DNA of 64,000 nucleotides from Nitrospira sp. (GTDB lineage Bacteria > Nitrospirota > Nitrospiria > Nitrospirales > Nitrospiraceae). A program made the translations under genes and the position numbers. Below, in pieces: positions 39,411 through 47,940 of the stretch. How positions within the stretch are numbered: the first letter of the stretch is position 1; the number at the start of each line of letters is the position of its first letter. The notes under the pieces were generated by a model. The model did no database searches, was not told the DNA's origin, and worked only from the letters and a program-made list of their open reading frames with translations. Where the stretch lies: NCBI GenBank assembly GCA_016873435.1, contig VGXF01000003.1, positions 1 to 64,000 of the forward strand, written 5' to 3'.

Positions 39411-41015
39411 ATGTCCGGTCCGACCCCCCCGCCTGAGTTGCCGCGTCCACCGTCCACCGAGAACCATCATGTCGTCAAATCCGCAGGTCTGATCGGCCTG
39501 GCCACCTTCGCCAGTCGCCTTCTGGGCTTCATCCGCGACATAGTGCTGGCGCGCCTCTTCGGCGCGACCGCCGCGGCTGACGCCTTCTTCGTTGCCTATC
39601 GCATTCCCAACCTGCTCCGTGAACTCTTTGCCGAAGGTTCGATGTCATCGGCCTTCATTCCGGTCTTCACCGAATATCACACGTTGCGCGATAAAAAAGA
39701 CGCCTGGGAGCTGGCCAGCGCCGTCTTCACGACGCTGCTGACGATCGTCACGGCTATCACCCTCCTGGGCATCGTCGCGGCGCCTAGCATCGTCTGGCTG
39801 CTCGCGCCCGGTTTCCACAGCCAGCCCGACAAGCTGGCCATGACCACCGTGCTCACCCGCATCATGTTTCCCTATCTCTTATTCATCAGCCTGGCCGCGC
39901 TGGCCATGGGCATTCTCAATTCGTTGCGCGCCTTCGCCGCGCCGGCTCTTTCGCCAGTGTTCTTCAATGTGTTCATCATCGGGTGTACGCTCTTTCTCGC
40001 ACCAACCTTCTCGGAGCCGATCATCGGCGTGGCGATCGGCGTGGTGGCCGGCGGGGCGGCGCAGTTCGCAATGCAATTGCCGGGGCTGGCATTTCGAGGG
40101 ATGGTCTTTGGCTGGCGCTTTAACCCCCGGCATCCCGGCGTCAAGCGCATCGGTGCGCTCATGATTCCGTCGCTGCTCGGCCTCTCCGTCACGCAAATCA
40201 ACATCACGGTCAGCACGATCCTGGCCTCGTTCTTTGCGGGGGGGCCGACCTATCTGTTCTATGGCATGCGGCTCATTCAATTTCCGCTCGGCATCTTCGG
40301 CGTGGCGCTGGCCACGGCCATTCTGCCGACGCTCTCTGCACAGGCGGCGCGCGGTGCCCTGGACGAATTGCGGGTCACGCTGACCTTCGGTCTACGGATG
40401 ATCCTATTCATCATCCTGCCGGCGATGCTGGGGCTGATCCTGCTGCGCCAGCCGATCGTACATCTGTTTTTCGAGCACGGGTCGTTCACCGCGACGGATA
40501 CCGCTGCTACAGCCACGGCGGTGCTGTGCTACGCCGTCGGGCTCTGGGCCTTCGCCGGCGTGCGGATAATCGTCGCGGCCTTTTACTCACTGCAGGACAC
40601 GGTCACCCCAGCGGCGGTGGCCGCCATCTCCGTGCTGGCCAACCTGGCCTTCTCCATTCTCTTGATGGATCACCTCGAAGCCGCCGGGCTTGCGCTGGCC
40701 ACCGCGTTGGCCTCCATGGTCAACGTTGGCCTGCTCGTGGCGATCCTGACGCGGCGGCTGGGCGGAGTGGCGTGGTTGAGTGTTGGGCAATCGGCTCTCC
40801 GCACGCTGCTGGCAACGGTACCGCTGGTGGCAGTCTGCCTCCGAGTCTCAGGTGCGGAGGCCTGGACGCATGAAGGCGACTGGATCGGCAAGACGGTCAT
40901 ACTGACGGGCGGCATCAGTCTGAGCGTGACCGGCTACATCGGCATTCACGCGCTGCTGAAGTCTGACGAGCTAGATACGGTCTGGCAGATCGTGCGACGA
41001 AAGGTAAGAGGGTAG
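39411..41015 (+). CDS. murJ: Lipid II flippase MurJ (MviN)
   Basis: 534 residues with about 14 membrane segments. The N-terminal signature is GLATFASRLLGFIRDIVLARLFGATAAADAFF in parts; NLLRELFAEGSMSSAFIPVF follows and is highly typical of MurJ. The positively charged central cavity residues of the family lie in segments 1, 2 and 8 (R in SRLLGFIRD, for example). It moves lipid II across the inner membrane for peptidoglycan synthesis. The Pro-rich N-terminal 15 residues are unusual but fit a short cytoplasmic tail. Confidence 0.96.
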   Translation: MSGPTPPPELPRPPSTENHHVVKSAGLIGLATFASRLLGFIRDIVLARLFGATAAADAFFVAYRIPNLLRELFAEGSMSSAFIPVFTEYHTLRDKKDAWELASAVFTTLLTIVTAITLLGIVAAPSIVWLLAPGFHSQPDKLAMTTVLTRIMFPYLLFISLAALAMGILNSLRAFAAPALSPVFFNVFIIGCTLFLAPTFSEPIIGVAIGVVAGGAAQFAMQLPGLAFRGMVFGWRFNPRHPGVKRIGALMIPSLLGLSVTQINITVSTILASFFAGGPTYLFYGMRLIQFPLGIFGVALATAILPTLSAQAARGALDELRVTLTFGLRMILFIILPAMLGLILLRQPIVHLFFEHGSFTATDTAATATAVLCYAVGLWAFAGVRIIVAAFYSLQDTVTPAAVAAISVLANLAFSILLMDHLEAAGLALATALASMVNVGLLVAILTRRLGGVAWLSVGQSALRTLLATVPLVAVCLRVSGAEAWTHEGDWIGKTVILTGGISLSVTGYIGIHALLKSDELDTVWQIVRRKVRG

Positions 41016-41080
41016 GCGTTAGGGGGCAGGGATGAGCAGTAAAACAATCGCCGAAAAACCAACGCCTCACGTTTCTCACC
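41003..41080. repeat. Inverted element across the murJ-ogt junction
   Basis: GGTAAGAGGGTAGGCGTT (41003-41020) pairs with AACGCCTCACGTTTCTCACC (41061-41080); AGGCGTT/AACGCCT is perfect. The left arm has GTAAGAG, GGTAGGC, GTTAGGG, GGCAGGG spacing in sevens. The left arm includes the murJ stop and the right arm lies in the first codons of ogt. Confidence 0.55.
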
Positions 41081-41652
41081 GTGTGCCGCATACGGTCTTC
41101 AGGACGCGCTGGGGCTGGACGGGAGTCGCCGTCTCGGACAAAGGCGTCTCGGCCATTGTGCTCTCCAAACCGTCGCGCAGTGCAGCCGAGCAAGCCCTGG
41201 CGACCTTCGCAGGCGTGAGGCTCTTGGGAAGAGGCCAGGGGCAGGGGAAGACCAGACACTCGTCACGGGCCACTGGCCACTTACTGCGCGACGCTCAGCG
41301 GCAGGTCGTGGCCTTTCTGACCGGGAAACGGAAGACCATCGATGTGCCGATCGATCTCTCAGGCGGCTCGTCGTTTCAGCGGCGCGTTTGGCAGACCGCG
41401 CTCCGGATTCCCTACGGCCGCGCCCGTTCCTATGGCTGGATCGCCTCCAAGCTCGGCGGGCGGCGTTACGCGCGGGCGGTTGGCCATGCACTGGGCACCA
41501 ATCCAGTGCCGCTCATCGTGCCCTGCCACCGCGTACTCGCGTATGACGCCTCGCTCGGCGGGTTTTCGTGTGGATTGCCCGTGAAGCGGAAGCTGCTGAA
41601 GTTGGAAGGGACGCTGGCACTGCTGCAGCAAGGACAGCGACGTCATTCGTAA
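41032..41652 (+). CDS. ogt: Methylated-DNA--protein-cysteine methyltransferase
   Basis: 206 residues. The active-site motif is IVPCHRVLAYDASLGGFSCG, with the acceptor Cys in PCHR; the DNA-binding helix region contains RVWQTALRIPYGRARSYGWIA cut up. The protein removes O6-alkyl groups from guanine and is consumed in doing so. The N-terminal domain carries a non-typical stretch (residues about 64-86, GRGQGQGKTRHSSRATGHLL) that coincides with a 7-bp-repeat inverted element in the DNA. ATG at 41032 follows murJ by 16 bases. Confidence 0.9.
   Translation: MSSKTIAEKPTPHVSHRVPHTVFRTRWGWTGVAVSDKGVSAIVLSKPSRSAAEQALATFAGVRLLGRGQGQGKTRHSSRATGHLLRDAQRQVVAFLTGKRKTIDVPIDLSGGSSFQRRVWQTALRIPYGRARSYGWIASKLGGRRYARAVGHALGTNPVPLIVPCHRVLAYDASLGGFSCGLPVKRKLLKLEGTLALLQQGQRRHS
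41225..41284. repeat. Inverted element with 7-bp repeats inside ogt
   Basis: The right arm is CACTCGT, CACGGGC, CACTGGC, CACTTAC at 41257-41284: CAC every seven bases. The left arm (41227-41253, GAGGCCAGGGGCAGGGG region) is roughly complementary. The whole element is in frame and encodes an insertion in the N-terminal domain. Confidence 0.55.
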
Positions 41653-41723
41653 TTCGTCACTCGTCAATCGTAGCGGTTCATCCGAGTGATTCCGGACGAA
41701 TGACGGATAATGAATGACGAGCA
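41644..41723. repeat. Inverted element with 7-bp repeats (CATTCGT type)
   Basis: Left arm: CATTCGT, AATTCGT, CACTCGT, CAATCGT at 41644-41671. Right arm: ACGAATG, ACGGATA, ATGAATG, ACGAGCA at 41696-41723, the complement of the same heptamer. About 21 of 25 positions pair. It spans the ogt stop and the gap to dtd. It shares its unit with the element at 21862, 20 kb away. Confidence 0.7.
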
Positions 41724-41735
41724 ACAGGGGGGGGC

Positions 41736-42182
41736 ATGAAAGCCGTCATTCAGCGCGTCACGCAGGCCTCAGTGGAAGTGGACGGGAAAATCGTAGGGCA
41801 GATCCGTGCCGGTCTCGTCGTCCTGCTCGGCGTGGCCAAGGGCGACACGGAAACCGATCTCGCGCACCTCGTCGAAAAAATTCCGGCGCTCCGCATTTTC
41901 AGCGACGAGGCCGGCAAGATGAACCGCTCGCTGGCTGAGATTCGCGGCGGCATACTGGCCATCTCGCAATTCACGCTGCTGGGCGATACAAAAAAGGGAC
42001 GGCGGCCCGGATTCGATCAGGCGGCCGATCCTGACGTGGCCAAACGGTTGTACGAGCAGTTCGTCGAACAACTGAAGAAGACTACAGACCTGACGATCCA
42101 GACCGGTGTCTTCGGCGCGCACATGAAGGTCGAATTGATTAATGACGGCCCGGTGACATTTGTATTAGACAGTCGCGGTTAA
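41736..42182 (+). CDS. dtd: D-aminoacyl-tRNA deacylase
   Basis: 148 residues, normal length. The two catalytic motifs are SQFTLLGD and NDGPVTF; the N-terminus [17 protein letters not shown] is the family start. The enzyme hydrolyses D-amino acids (and Gly from tRNA-Ala) wrongly attached to tRNA. Cytoplasmic homodimer. The ATG is preceded by a run of G. It follows the inverted element after ogt. Confidence 0.97.
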   Translation: MKAVIQRVTQASVEVDGKIVGQIRAGLVVLLGVAKGDTETDLAHLVEKIPALRIFSDEAGKMNRSLAEIRGGILAISQFTLLGDTKKGRRPGFDQAADPDVAKRLYEQFVEQLKKTTDLTIQTGVFGAHMKVELINDGPVTFVLDSRG

Positions 42183-42275
42183 GTCAGCAAAAATGTACCG
42201 GTAACGAAGACGGGGAAACCGCCGGGTTGCCAAACGGAAGCCGGCTTGGCATACTTTCTCACGCAGGAGGGTGAC

Positions 42276-42839
42276 ATGGAGTGTCCCATCTCTAAGCATC
42301 ACCCGCTCCGAAAGCTGTTCGGCGCTCTGACCGAACGGCGTTTCGCCGGAACGCTGGGCTGGCCGAATCAGACCGTCACCGGCTACGTCACCAATCTCCT
42401 CGTGGACTTCACGCATCTCGACCGCCTATACAAGATCCGCAACCAACGGGGCAAGCAACTCGACACGGTTGTCGACCTTCTCTACGAGTCGGAAGTGCTG
42501 CTGGAGGCGCGGACCCTCAAACGCGAGCAGGAGGTCCATCGCCACATCGGAGACTTCACGCTCTTCATGGCAGGGCTGTTTCCCGAATATCTCACGCGGC
42601 TCAAGTCCGCAAGTATGATCTACCACAAAGATTTCCTTGTGGATTACGTCAAGACGGGCAAGCGGTCCTACGGAATCGTCGCCCGTTGCGGCGAGACTTC
42701 CGACGGCCGCGCACCGCTGTTCCGGCAGCTCTCGGAGAACTTTGAGCTCTGCGTCGCGGGGCTCGGCTTTGTGCGGGGCGATCTAGACCGCATGCAGGAT
42801 TCCTCCTACAGAAAAGCGAAAAACATTCTCCTGAGCTAG
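42276..42839 (+). CDS. Hypothetical protein (187 aa)
   Basis: 187 residues from ATG at 42276, with an excellent GCAGGAGG upstream. It is soluble, helical and charged, with HRHIGDFTLFMAGLFPEYL and YVKTGKRSYGIVAR. No family recognised, though the whole frame looks conserved in style. Cys residues are scattered, not in zinc motifs. The gene stands alone after dtd, followed by a 173-base gap with no gene. Confidence 0.65.
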   Translation: MECPISKHHPLRKLFGALTERRFAGTLGWPNQTVTGYVTNLLVDFTHLDRLYKIRNQRGKQLDTVVDLLYESEVLLEARTLKREQEVHRHIGDFTLFMAGLFPEYLTRLKSASMIYHKDFLVDYVKTGKRSYGIVARCGETSDGRAPLFRQLSENFELCVAGLGFVRGDLDRMQDSSYRKAKNILLS

Positions 42840-43012
42840 TTCGCTTCGATGATCAAATCTTGTCAAGCCCGGGATGTATCTCGTTTCTCGTGCGCGACTC
42901 GCAGGACTGGCGAGCAAAGCAAAACGTGCCATAAGTTTGGTCCCCCTGTCGCGCGAGTCTGGCCCGTCTCGCTTCGCGGACGACACGATACGAAGAACAC
43001 GGCGAGCCCTTC

Positions 43013-43963
43013 GTGGTAACACACGCTCGTCGCCACACGCCGATCATTCTCGCCCATGGCGGGGCGGGCGCACGGCCCATGACCGGCGAGCAGCGCGGCG
43101 GTCTCACGGAGGCCCTGCGCATCGGGTATCAACTCCTGCAGCGTGGTGCCTCAGCGCTTGATGCAGTGGAGGCGACAATCCACGCGCTGGAGGGCTCTGG
43201 ATTATTCAACGCGGGGACCGGCTCGAATCTGCAACTGGACGGCGCGCGCCGCATGGACGCCTCGATCATGGATGGTTGCTCGCTGGCCGCTGGAGCGGTG
43301 GCCTCCATCCAGGAGGTTCGTCATCCCATCACGGCTGCGCGGCTTGTCATGGACGAAACGGCGCATGTGCTACTCGTCGGGGAGCTGGCCACGAAATTCG
43401 CGCGGCGCTTCCAACTTGAACGGCAGCCAGATCCGACCGCCAAACAACAGGCCACCGCGAAAGCAAAGCAACGCATAGCCAGTCTATCGGAACCACAGAC
43501 AGGGCACACGCGGGCGCTGTTTCGGAAACTTCGTTCGAGCGATGCGCTCGGACGCGAGACTGTCGGGGCAGTCGCGCTTGACCGGCAAGGCCATGTGGCG
43601 GCTGGCGCGTCGACTGGCGGCATCGCGCTTATGCTACCGGGCCGCGTCGGCGACACACCACTAATTGGCTGCGGGGTCTACGCTGACGATAAAGCCGGTG
43701 CCGTGTCCATGACAGGTCTTGGTGAAAGCATCATCAGAGTCGCAGTGGCCAAGGAAATTGTGGATTGCCTGGAAGCGGGGGAGACTCCGAAGGCGGCGAC
43801 CCAGCGCGTGCTCCGCAAACTGGTCTCGCGCATCAAGGGCGCGGCCGGCGCACTCGTACTGTCACCCGACAACCGCTTCGCCATCCGCCACACAACCCCG
43901 CACATGACCGCTGGTTGGTGGGATGGAACCGACAAACCGGTTGTCCGGGACCGATTTACATGA
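43013..43963 (+). CDS. Isoaspartyl peptidase / type 2 L-asparaginase (Ntn hydrolase)
   Basis: 316 residues from GTG at 43013. The domain order is that of plant-type asparaginases: HGGAGARPM near the start, NAGTGSNLQLDG, a linker, then ETVGAVALD in which the Thr is the nucleophile freed by self-cleavage, and GASTGGIALMLPGRVGDTPLIG in pieces. The enzyme clears isoaspartyl dipeptides or asparagine. The linker before the cleavage site is long and basic (TAKQQATAKAKQR). GTG choice is tentative; no strong ribosome-binding site is seen. Confidence 0.9.
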   Translation: MVTHARRHTPIILAHGGAGARPMTGEQRGGLTEALRIGYQLLQRGASALDAVEATIHALEGSGLFNAGTGSNLQLDGARRMDASIMDGCSLAAGAVASIQEVRHPITAARLVMDETAHVLLVGELATKFARRFQLERQPDPTAKQQATAKAKQRIASLSEPQTGHTRALFRKLRSSDALGRETVGAVALDRQGHVAAGASTGGIALMLPGRVGDTPLIGCGVYADDKAGAVSMTGLGESIIRVAVAKEIVDCLEAGETPKAATQRVLRKLVSRIKGAAGALVLSPDNRFAIRHTTPHMTAGWWDGTDKPVVRDRFT

Positions 43964-44001
43964 GCATTGCGCCCGACACGCGGCCGCGGTAAGGTACCCG
44001 C

Positions 44002-44436
44002 ATGACCGAGGCGCTCTTTCATCTCGCATTTCCCATCACCGATCTCGCTGCGGCAAAGAAATTTTACGTGGCCGGGCTGGGCTGTTCGCTCGGTCGTGAA
44101 ACGGGCGACGCCGTGATTTTCGGATTGGCAGGGCATCAGATCGTGGCACATCTGGTGGAGGAGCCGCTGCCGAAGCAGAAAGGCGTCTACCCGCGCCACT
44201 TCGGGCTGGTGTTTACAACGGAAAAAGCCTGGCAGGCGCTGGCGGATCGGGCCAGGGCTAACGGTCTGACTTTTTATCAGCAGCCGCGTCGGCGCTACGA
44301 AGGCAAGCCGACGGAACATCTGACTTTCTTTCTGGAAGATCCCTCGCACAATCTGCTCGAGTTCAAATACTATGCGCACGAATCGGCAATTTTTGGCGAA
44401 CAGGGCTCTCTCGAGATCGGCGACGCAAAAGGGTAA
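44002..44436 (+). CDS. VOC (glyoxalase/bleomycin-resistance fold) protein
   Basis: 144 residues with the paired beta-alpha-beta-beta-beta modules of the vicinal oxygen chelate fold. Possible metal ligands are His in FHLAFPI, His in RHFGLVF and Glu in HNLLEFKYY. The substrate cannot be told; family members include dioxygenases, glyoxalases and resistance proteins. It starts 38 bases after the asparaginase gene. Confidence 0.85.
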   Translation: MTEALFHLAFPITDLAAAKKFYVAGLGCSLGRETGDAVIFGLAGHQIVAHLVEEPLPKQKGVYPRHFGLVFTTEKAWQALADRARANGLTFYQQPRRRYEGKPTEHLTFFLEDPSHNLLEFKYYAHESAIFGEQGSLEIGDAKG

Positions 44437-44478
44437 CCGCAGTAGCAGGCTGCCGGACAGCGCATCTGATTTGTTGCG

Positions 44479-44510
44479 TTTGCTTGGTTGCTCCGAACGA
44501 ACCAGACAAA
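44479..44510. terminator. Hairpin between VOC gene and mtgA
   Basis: TTTGCTTGGTT (44479-44489) and AACCAGACAAA (44500-44510) form an 11-pair stem with one mismatch and a ten-base loop. It lies between the convergent VOC and mtgA genes and could serve as a two-way terminator. Confidence 0.45.
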
Positions 44511-44610
44511 CCAACCAACCCCCACGATAGTCGACTTTAATCCGCTTATCATGCGTCACAGAGCGCCCAGCGTTTTGACGGGACCGGGCTGGGTGGCGAT
44601 GAAGGCGCAG

Positions 44611-45372
44611 TTAGTCAGGTTTTTCGCGGTGATTGGTGCCGGTCAACGACTTCTTGCCCTCGCGTTCGGCGACGAGCCGCGCAATTTGCTGCGAACGAAC
44701 GAACAGATATTTCGTGATGCGCATTGGGTCGTAGCTGCGCGGGGAGGGCAGCACGGCGGCGAGCAAAGCGGCTTCTTCCAGCGACAGATCAGCCGCAGGC
44801 TTGTTGAAGTGGTGCCGGGCAGCGGCCTCCGCGCCGTACACGCCGTGACCCCATTCAACGACGTTGAGATAAATTTCCAGAATACGCTTTTTCGTCAGGG
44901 CCTTCTCCATGGCGTCGGTGATCAACGCTTCCTGTATCTTCCGGAGCAGTGTTTTTTTCGATGACAAATAGAGGTTCTTAGCCAGTTGTTGCGTAATGGT
45001 GCTCCCACCCCGCTGCAGCTTGCCGGCCTTGAAGTTCTGCAGCGCAGCCTCCTGGATGCCCTCCCAGTCGAACCCCCTATGAAAATAAAACGCGGCGTCC
45101 TCGGAGACGATTACGGCATACTGGAGGGCGGGGGCAATTTCTGACAGTGGCACCCACACACGCTGTGGCTGCGCATCCGGCTTCTCAGCGCGGAGCTCGG
45201 CCATGTGCGCCTCAATCAGCGCCGTGGTCGCCGGATTCTCCTTCGCCAGTCCCTTCACATCCGGGAAGGTTGCCCAGAGATAGAGCGCCACTCCGCCCAG
45301 CGGCAGGACGGTCAGCAGCACAAGACCCAGTAGGAGCCTAAGCAGGATGCGGCGGACGATTGACTTCGTCAT
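44611..45372 (-). CDS. mtgA: Monofunctional biosynthetic peptidoglycan transglycosylase
   Basis: 253 residues, family GT51. An N-terminal membrane helix is followed by the five glycosyltransferase motifs, including SEDAAFYFHRGFDWEGI with the catalytic Glu, GGSTITQQLAKNLYLSSKKT and KKRILEIYLNVVEWG. It polymerises lipid II into glycan strands on the outer face of the inner membrane. There is no transpeptidase domain. ATG at 45372 (MTKSIVRR) places the membrane helix correctly. Confidence 0.95.
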   Translation of the reverse strand: MTKSIVRRILLRLLLGLVLLTVLPLGGVALYLWATFPDVKGLAKENPATTALIEAHMAELRAEKPDAQPQRVWVPLSEIAPALQYAVIVSEDAAFYFHRGFDWEGIQEAALQNFKAGKLQRGGSTITQQLAKNLYLSSKKTLLRKIQEALITDAMEKALTKKRILEIYLNVVEWGHGVYGAEAAARHHFNKPAADLSLEEAALLAAVLPSPRSYDPMRITKYLFVRSQQIARLVAEREGKKSLTGTNHREKPD

Positions 45373-45395
45373 GGACCGATGATACAGGAAAAAAA

Positions 45396-45416
45396 CGTAA
45401 ACCGTGAAACGTGAAA
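45396..45416. repeat. Short 7-bp tandem repeat (CGTGAAA type)
   Basis: CGTAAAC, CGTGAAA, CGTGAAA begin at 45396, 45403 and 45410. Only one arm is evident. It fills the gap between divergent mtgA and engB and ends 11 bases before the engB ATG. Confidence 0.5.
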
Positions 45417-45427
45417 GGCCGGCCCGC

Positions 45428-46051
45428 ATGAAAATTCTTTCAGCCGATTTCGTCAAAAGCTGCGAACAGCCAGACCAGTTTCCGCAGAACCACCTGCCTG
45501 CCGTGGCGTTCGTGGGGCGATCCAACGTCGGCAAGTCCTCCCTGATCAATTCGCTGCTGCACCGGAAAGGGTTGGCCCGCGTGAGTCGCACGCCCGGCAA
45601 GACGCAGCAAATTAACTTTTTCCGCGTGACGACGGATAGCCCGCACGCGCGGGAGTTTTATGTGGTGGACCTGCCCGGCTATGGTTATGCGAAGGTGTCC
45701 AAGACGATCCGCGCCCGCTGGCAGCCGCTAATCAATGCCTATCTCGAAGACAGCGACGGGCTGAAGGGGATTGTCCTGCTCGTAGATTCGCGCGGGACGG
45801 AACCGCACGATGCCGGCGCCTTCCAATGGCTCACCGAAATCGGTCGGCCACTGGTCGTCGTGACGACGAAGGTGGACAAGCTCACCCGCAGCGAGCGCCC
45901 GGCCAGCACGGCGGCGGTCCGGGACCTGCTCGGCCTGCCGGATGCGATACCGCTGGTGGCCTATTCTTCTGTGACGCACGAGGGGCGGGACGAACTGCGG
46001 GGGGAAATCAGAAAAATGTTGAACGATGAATTAGGAAGGGCGAACTTCTGA
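45428..46051 (+). CDS. engB: Ribosome biogenesis GTPase EngB (YihA/YsxC)
   Basis: 207 residues. The GTPase motifs are G1 GRSNVGKSS, G2 GKTQQINFF, G3 DLPGYGYAK and G4 TTKVDKL, with G5 near AYSS. EngB acts in late 50S subunit assembly and is often essential. The ATG at 45428 starts MKILSADFVKSC; a GTG at 45404 is possible but would lie in the repeat. Cytoplasmic. Confidence 0.96.
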   Translation: MKILSADFVKSCEQPDQFPQNHLPAVAFVGRSNVGKSSLINSLLHRKGLARVSRTPGKTQQINFFRVTTDSPHAREFYVVDLPGYGYAKVSKTIRARWQPLINAYLEDSDGLKGIVLLVDSRGTEPHDAGAFQWLTEIGRPLVVVTTKVDKLTRSERPASTAAVRDLLGLPDAIPLVAYSSVTHEGRDELRGEIRKMLNDELGRANF

Positions 46052-46085
46052 CGTCATCAGTCTCCGTTCATGCTTCATCGTTGCC
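46016..46085. repeat. Inverted element with 7-bp repeats at the end of engB
   Basis: Right arm: ACGTCAT, CAGTCTC, CGTTCAT, GCTTCAT, CGTTGCC at 46051-46085. The left arm (46016-46042, in the last codons of engB) is partly complementary, for example GAACGATGAA. It lies between convergent engB and the SurA-like gene. Confidence 0.5.
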
Positions 46086-46088
46086 GCG

Positions 46089-47015
46089 TCAGAGTTTGAC
46101 CTCGATATACGCTTTGCCCTTGAGGTCCGTGAGCCACTGCTGATATCGATCCGCGCTCTTCTGCTGGAACACGATTCCCCGCATATCGGCCTTCACTTCC
46201 TCGAACGGACGGAACTGCGCAGTCTTCTTTTCATCCAGCCGGATGATATGAAAACCGTCAGGCGTCTCAACCGGCTCGCTAATTTGCCCGGGCTGAAGGG
46301 TGGAGATCCTGCGTTCGATGGCCGGATCCATTTCGCCCTTCCGAATGAAGCCCAGCGCCCCACCCCGCGTCGCGTCGGGATCGTCAGAATACCGCAGCGC
46401 CAGATCGTCGAACTCATCAGCCTTCTTGAGCTGGCCGTACACATCCTGGGCCCGCAGGTGCAAATCCTTCCGCGTCTCGGTCTTCCGGGGCAACAGGAGA
46501 ATCTGGCTGATCCGGTATTCATCGGGCAGCATAAACAGTGTCATGTGGCTCTCGTAAAACCGACTGAGGTCGTTGTCCGAGACCATGATCCCTGTCCGCA
46601 CCTCGCGGCTCTCGAGTGAGAAGAGGATTAACTGTTCTTTGAGTGCCTTCTTATCCTTTGGATCGTCGAGGTTCACCGGCGTGCCCCGTTGCTGGAGATC
46701 CAGCGCCGTCCGACGAAGATCCTCCTCGGAGGCGTCCACGCCCTTTGTCTGCGCATGCTGCATCTGAAGCCGCCGCTCGATGATGCGCGTCAGCGTCCGG
46801 TACTCAGCCTGCTGGAGGCGGCTCCGCAGCTCGGCGCCGCGGTATTGCTTCTGCAGGCGCTTGCGCTCCGGCTCCACTTCCGTGTTGAGCTCGGAGAGCA
46901 TGATGACTTCCTTGTTCACTACGCCGACGATCCGGTCCACCACGTCGGCGGCGATGACCTGCAGCGGAGCCAGGACGCCAGCGGCCAGGACCATTTGAAT
47001 GAGCCAGGTACGCAT
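46089..47015 (-). CDS. SurA-like periplasmic folding factor with PpiC domain
   Basis: About 308 residues. A signal peptide (WLIQMVLAAGVLAPLQVIAA) precedes VVDRIVGVVNKEVIMLSELN, the usual start of SurA N-domains, and one parvulin domain near residues 170-270 (ISQILLLPRKT, FIRKGEMDPAIE, PDGFHIIRLDEKK). SurA has two parvulin domains; here only one is seen. It helps fold outer-membrane proteins. ATG at 47015 or 47021 both fit. It follows the second PpiC gene by about 20 bases. Confidence 0.88.
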   Translation of the reverse strand: MRTWLIQMVLAAGVLAPLQVIAADVVDRIVGVVNKEVIMLSELNTEVEPERKRLQKQYRGAELRSRLQQAEYRTLTRIIERRLQMQHAQTKGVDASEEDLRRTALDLQQRGTPVNLDDPKDKKALKEQLILFSLESREVRTGIMVSDNDLSRFYESHMTLFMLPDEYRISQILLLPRKTETRKDLHLRAQDVYGQLKKADEFDDLALRYSDDPDATRGGALGFIRKGEMDPAIERRISTLQPGQISEPVETPDGFHIIRLDEKKTAQFRPFEEVKADMRGIVFQQKSADRYQQWLTDLKGKAYIEVKL

Positions 47016-47034
47016 GAGCATACGCGCGGCGGGA

Positions 47035-47940
47035 TCAGGGCGTGTTGGGGACGCCGGGCACCTGACCCGGCGCATCGGGAATAATGCGGGAGGCCTCGGC
47101 CATACGGATCGTGGCCTTGTCGCGCAGTCCAGCGAGGAATTCCTCGAACTGCTTGCGGCGCTTTTCTGCATAGAGCTCCTGCTGGAGCCGCTCGCGGGCC
47201 ACATGCGCGCTCTGGGCGTCCAGGGGATCGTGGCCGGTCACCTTGACCAGCGCGAAGCCCGCGGACACCTTAATCGGCTCGCTGACCGTGCCAGGATTCT
47301 GCGTGAGAATGGCAGCTTCGATTTCGGGCGTTGCGGAGCCCTTGCGGTAGAGACCCAGTTCGCCACCCCGATTTTTCGTGGCCGCGTCAGTCGAGAATTT
47401 CTTCGCGAGCTGGGCAAAGTCAGCGCCCTCATCGAGCTGCTTCTTGATCTTCAGCGCCTGGATGGCGGAGGGGACAACGATCTGTGCGGCGCGGATGCGC
47501 TCCGAGGCCAGTACGGCGGAGGAATGCGCCATATAATAGGCCTCCTGCTCCTCCGGTGAGACCTGCACGCGGTTCTTCATCACCTCGCGGACCAGTTCGT
47601 CGAGCGCGAGCTGTTCCTGGTACCGCTGGGCCTTCTCGCGGACGTCCAGCGACTGGTCAAACCCGAGCCGGCGCGCCTCCTGGATCAGCAGTGCGCGCGC
47701 GATCATGTCGTCGAGAAATTTCCTCTTGCCCCCCTCGCGCTGGTAGCGCGCCCGGCGGGATTCCGGCAGCTCGCTCCATCGGACGTCGAACTCGCTCTGC
47801 GTGATGGGCTTGCCGTTGACGACCGCGAGCACGGGGGATTCCTCAGAGGCTGCGGGCGCGCAGCCCGATAGGGCCAGCGTCAGACACAGTGAGACTATCG
47901 CCAGCGCGGGGGTCGTTGTTGTGGAAATCGTCGTGATCAT
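47035..47940 (-). CDS. PpiC-type peptidyl-prolyl isomerase lipoprotein
   Basis: 301 residues. The signal ends with lipobox LALSGC, so the protein is acylated. SurA-type N-terminal helices (VLAVVNGKPITQSEFDVRW) precede a parvulin domain (IRAAQIVVPS, LGLYRKGSATPEIE, VSAGFALVKVTGH). It resembles PrsA-type foldases. Its ATG overlaps the mfd stop in ATGA, so it is coupled to mfd, and the SurA-like gene follows. Confidence 0.88.
   Translation of the reverse strand: MITTISTTTTPALAIVSLCLTLALSGCAPAASEESPVLAVVNGKPITQSEFDVRWSELPESRRARYQREGGKRKFLDDMIARALLIQEARRLGFDQSLDVREKAQRYQEQLALDELVREVMKNRVQVSPEEQEAYYMAHSSAVLASERIRAAQIVVPSAIQALKIKKQLDEGADFAQLAKKFSTDAATKNRGGELGLYRKGSATPEIEAAILTQNPGTVSEPIKVSAGFALVKVTGHDPLDAQSAHVARERLQQELYAEKRRKQFEEFLAGLRDKATIRMAEASRIIPDAPGQVPGVPNTP

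Noticed and set aside
41644-41723. Repeat element considered as a CRISPR array
   Set aside because: Units are only 7 bp, without spacers, and the second half is inverted; no array is visible anywhere in the window.
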